Shown here: positions 7,052 through 7,897 of the stretch, piece after piece
Layout: each line of letters begins with the position of its first letter
How positions within the stretch are numbered: position 1 is the stretch's first letter
From: Clostridiales bacterium
Lineage (GTDB): Bacteria; Bacillota; Clostridia; Tissierellales; Dethiosulfatibacteraceae
Assembly: GCA_003446975.1 (NCBI GenBank)
Contig: DMAP01000339.1
Location: 1-7,897, forward strand
DNA length: 7,897 nt
Direction: 5' to 3'
Notes under the pieces: model-generated
Told to the model about the DNA's origin: nothing
Seen by the model: only the letters and a program-made list of their open reading frames with translations
The model's database searches: none
Position numbers and translations under genes: made by a program

Positions 7052-7086
7052 AAGTCTAGGCTTCTACCAGGTCTAGGCTTTTTTTT
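7052..7086 (+). terminator. Rho-independent terminator after the site-2 protease gene
   Basis: A 12-bp stem, 7052-7063 with 7069-7080, has a CTACC loop and runs into T7079-T7086. Three of the pairs are G-U wobbles (7055/7077, 7060/7072, 7062/7070). The two arms contain an identical direct repeat, GTCTAGGCTT at 7054-7063 and 7071-7080, which folds on itself because its CTAG core is palindromic. On the opposite strand the wobbles become A-C mismatches, so it should act mainly in the + direction. Confidence 0.85.
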
Positions 7087-7107
7087 CTTGATTTTATCAT
7101 TCAGTGG

Positions 7108-7136
7108 TTGAACAGTCTTTGAAAGTATGATATATT
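7108..7136 (+). promoter_or_regulatory. Sigma-A type promoter of the homoserine dehydrogenase gene
   Basis: TTGAAC (7108-7113) and TATATT (7131-7136) are separated by exactly 17 bases, and TG at 7128-7129 makes an extended -10. The -35 matches four and the -10 five of six consensus positions. The start of transcription would be near 7143, giving a leader of about 67 bases, too short for a T-box or a large riboswitch. Confidence 0.6.
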
Positions 7137-7200
7137 TTTAAAGTGCTAAATTAAAAAACAATTGTACACAGTTTAAAAACAGTCAATAGAAATGCAGAGT

Positions 7201-7206
7201 GGAGGG
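7201..7206 (+). promoter_or_regulatory. Ribosome binding site of hom
   Basis: GGAGGG lies three bases before the ATG at 7210, slightly close but strong. No other in-frame start codon lies in a better place; the next in-frame methionine, codon 11, falls inside the nucleotide-binding glycine motif. Confidence 0.65.
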
Positions 7207-7209
7207 AAT

Positions 7210-7897
7210 ATGGAGAATATTAGAATTGGAGTTCTAGGAATGGGGACCGTTGCATCAGGGCTGGTCAGTATTTTAGAGATGAATAAGGATACAATTTATA
7301 ATAAAACAGGCAAGAAAGTACAAATTGAAAAAGTATTCGTCAGAGACCTGAATAAAAAAAGAAGTATCGAACTGAATCAATCTATACTTACAACGGATGT
7401 ATTTGAAGTCATCAATAATCCACATATTGATATTGTGGTTGAACTCATGGGTGGTATCGATCCCGCCTTTGGCTATGTCAAAGATGCATTGAGAAACGGG
7501 AAACACATTGTGACAGCCAATAAGGCCTTGATTGCTACTTGCGGCGAAGAGCTGGAGCGCATTGCTTTGGAAAATGATGTAAGACTGATGTATGAAGCCA
7601 GCGTAGGCGGTGGAATACCCATTATCAATACTATGACCAACAATCTGTCAGCTAATGATTTCACTGAAATATCAGGTATTGTAAACGGAACAACCAACTA
7701 TATTCTGACCCAGATGACAGAGAGAGGCCTAGATTTTGAGGAAGCTGTCAAGGAGGCGCAGGATATGGGATTTGCAGAAGCCGATCCATCTTCTGATGTG
7801 GAGGGTGATGATGCCGCTTATAAGATTGCAATTCTATCGTACATGGGGTTTGGCCAAAGAATTGGCTTGAGCGAAATACCTAAGGAAGGCATAACAC
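7210..7897 (+). CDS. hom: Homoserine dehydrogenase, N-terminal 229 codons (runs off the window)
   Basis: Reduces aspartate semialdehyde to homoserine with NAD(P)H, the branch point towards threonine and methionine. The visible part has the Rossmann glycine motif GVLGMGTVASG (7-17), the VVELMGG strand end (76-82), TANKALIA with K105, YEASVGGGIPII (128-139), the family signature GIVNGTTNYILT (156-167), and EADPSSDVEGDDAAYK (190-205) with the catalytic-type D201 and K205. The usual family length is about 400-430 residues, so roughly the second half, including any C-terminal ACT domain that would bind threonine, lies beyond the window. It is a separate monofunctional enzyme with no aspartokinase domain in front. 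It has its own promoter after the site-2 protease terminator and probably starts an amino-acid operon; what follows cannot be seen. Confidence 0.97.
   Translation, partial: MENIRIGVLGMGTVASGLVSILEMNKDTIYNKTGKKVQIEKVFVRDLNKKRSIELNQSILTTDVFEVINNPHIDIVVELMGGIDPAFGYVKDALRNGKHIVTANKALIATCGEELERIALENDVRLMYEASVGGGIPIINTMTNNLSANDFTEISGIVNGTTNYILTQMTERGLDFEEAVKEAQDMGFAEADPSSDVEGDDAAYKIAILSYMGFGQRIGLSEIPKEGIT

Noticed and set aside
7137..7209. T-box or riboswitch in the leader of hom
   Set aside because: Only about 67 bases lie between the predicted transcription start and the ATG; no stable stem, T-box sequence or internal terminator is visible.
7273..7697. Two - strand frames opposite homoserine dehydrogenase
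   Set aside because: The + strand encodes the conserved hom motifs through this interval; the antisense frames have no recognisable features.
1..7897. CRISPR array, insertion sequence, tRNA or other mobile element
   Set aside because: No spaced direct repeats, transposase-like frames, terminal inverted repeats or tRNA-like cloverleaf sequences were seen; the window is chromosomal housekeeping DNA in appearance.

Overview
The window is about 40% G+C, all genes lie on the + strand, and the gene families (LytR-CpsA-Psr cell-wall ligase, single-domain site-2 protease, strong purine-rich Shine-Dalgarno sites, frequent AGA/AGG/ATA codons) point to a low-GC Gram-positive bacterium, most likely a member of Clostridia. 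This assignment is inferred from style and gene content, not from a database match.

Layout: (1) Positions 1-1043 hold the last few codons of a probable upstream gene, overlapped through ATGA by a complete LCP-family gene that ends at a clear intrinsic terminator. (2) Positions 1044-6297 hold a compact polyphosphate operon: a degenerate Ppx/GppA-like protein with an HD-like C-terminus, polyphosphate kinase ppk (3-bp gap), and exopolyphosphatase ppx (4-bp ATGA overlap), closed by a long hairpin terminator. (3) Positions 6298-7086 hold a single M50 site-2 protease gene with its own strong ribosome site and terminator. (4) From 7087 a new unit starts with a recognisable promoter and the first 229 codons of homoserine dehydrogenase, which runs off the window. 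No intergenic stretch exceeds about 170 bases, and there are no RNA genes, insertion sequences or CRISPR arrays.

The operon pairs the enzyme that makes polyphosphate from ATP with the enzyme that removes its terminal phosphates. The first gene is the most unusual element. It has the Ppx/GppA-plus-HD layout of the true ppx two genes downstream, but both phosphate-binding motifs, the late arginine motif and the HD metal ligands are changed, so it looks like a pseudoenzyme that could sense, bind or regulate. Upstream of it lies a run of TTTACA-like hexamers with about 11-bp spacing, ahead of a good -10 box and without a good -35. This is the layout of Bacillus PhoP-activated promoters and would fit phosphate control of polyphosphate metabolism, but it is a hypothesis from a short AT-rich stretch.
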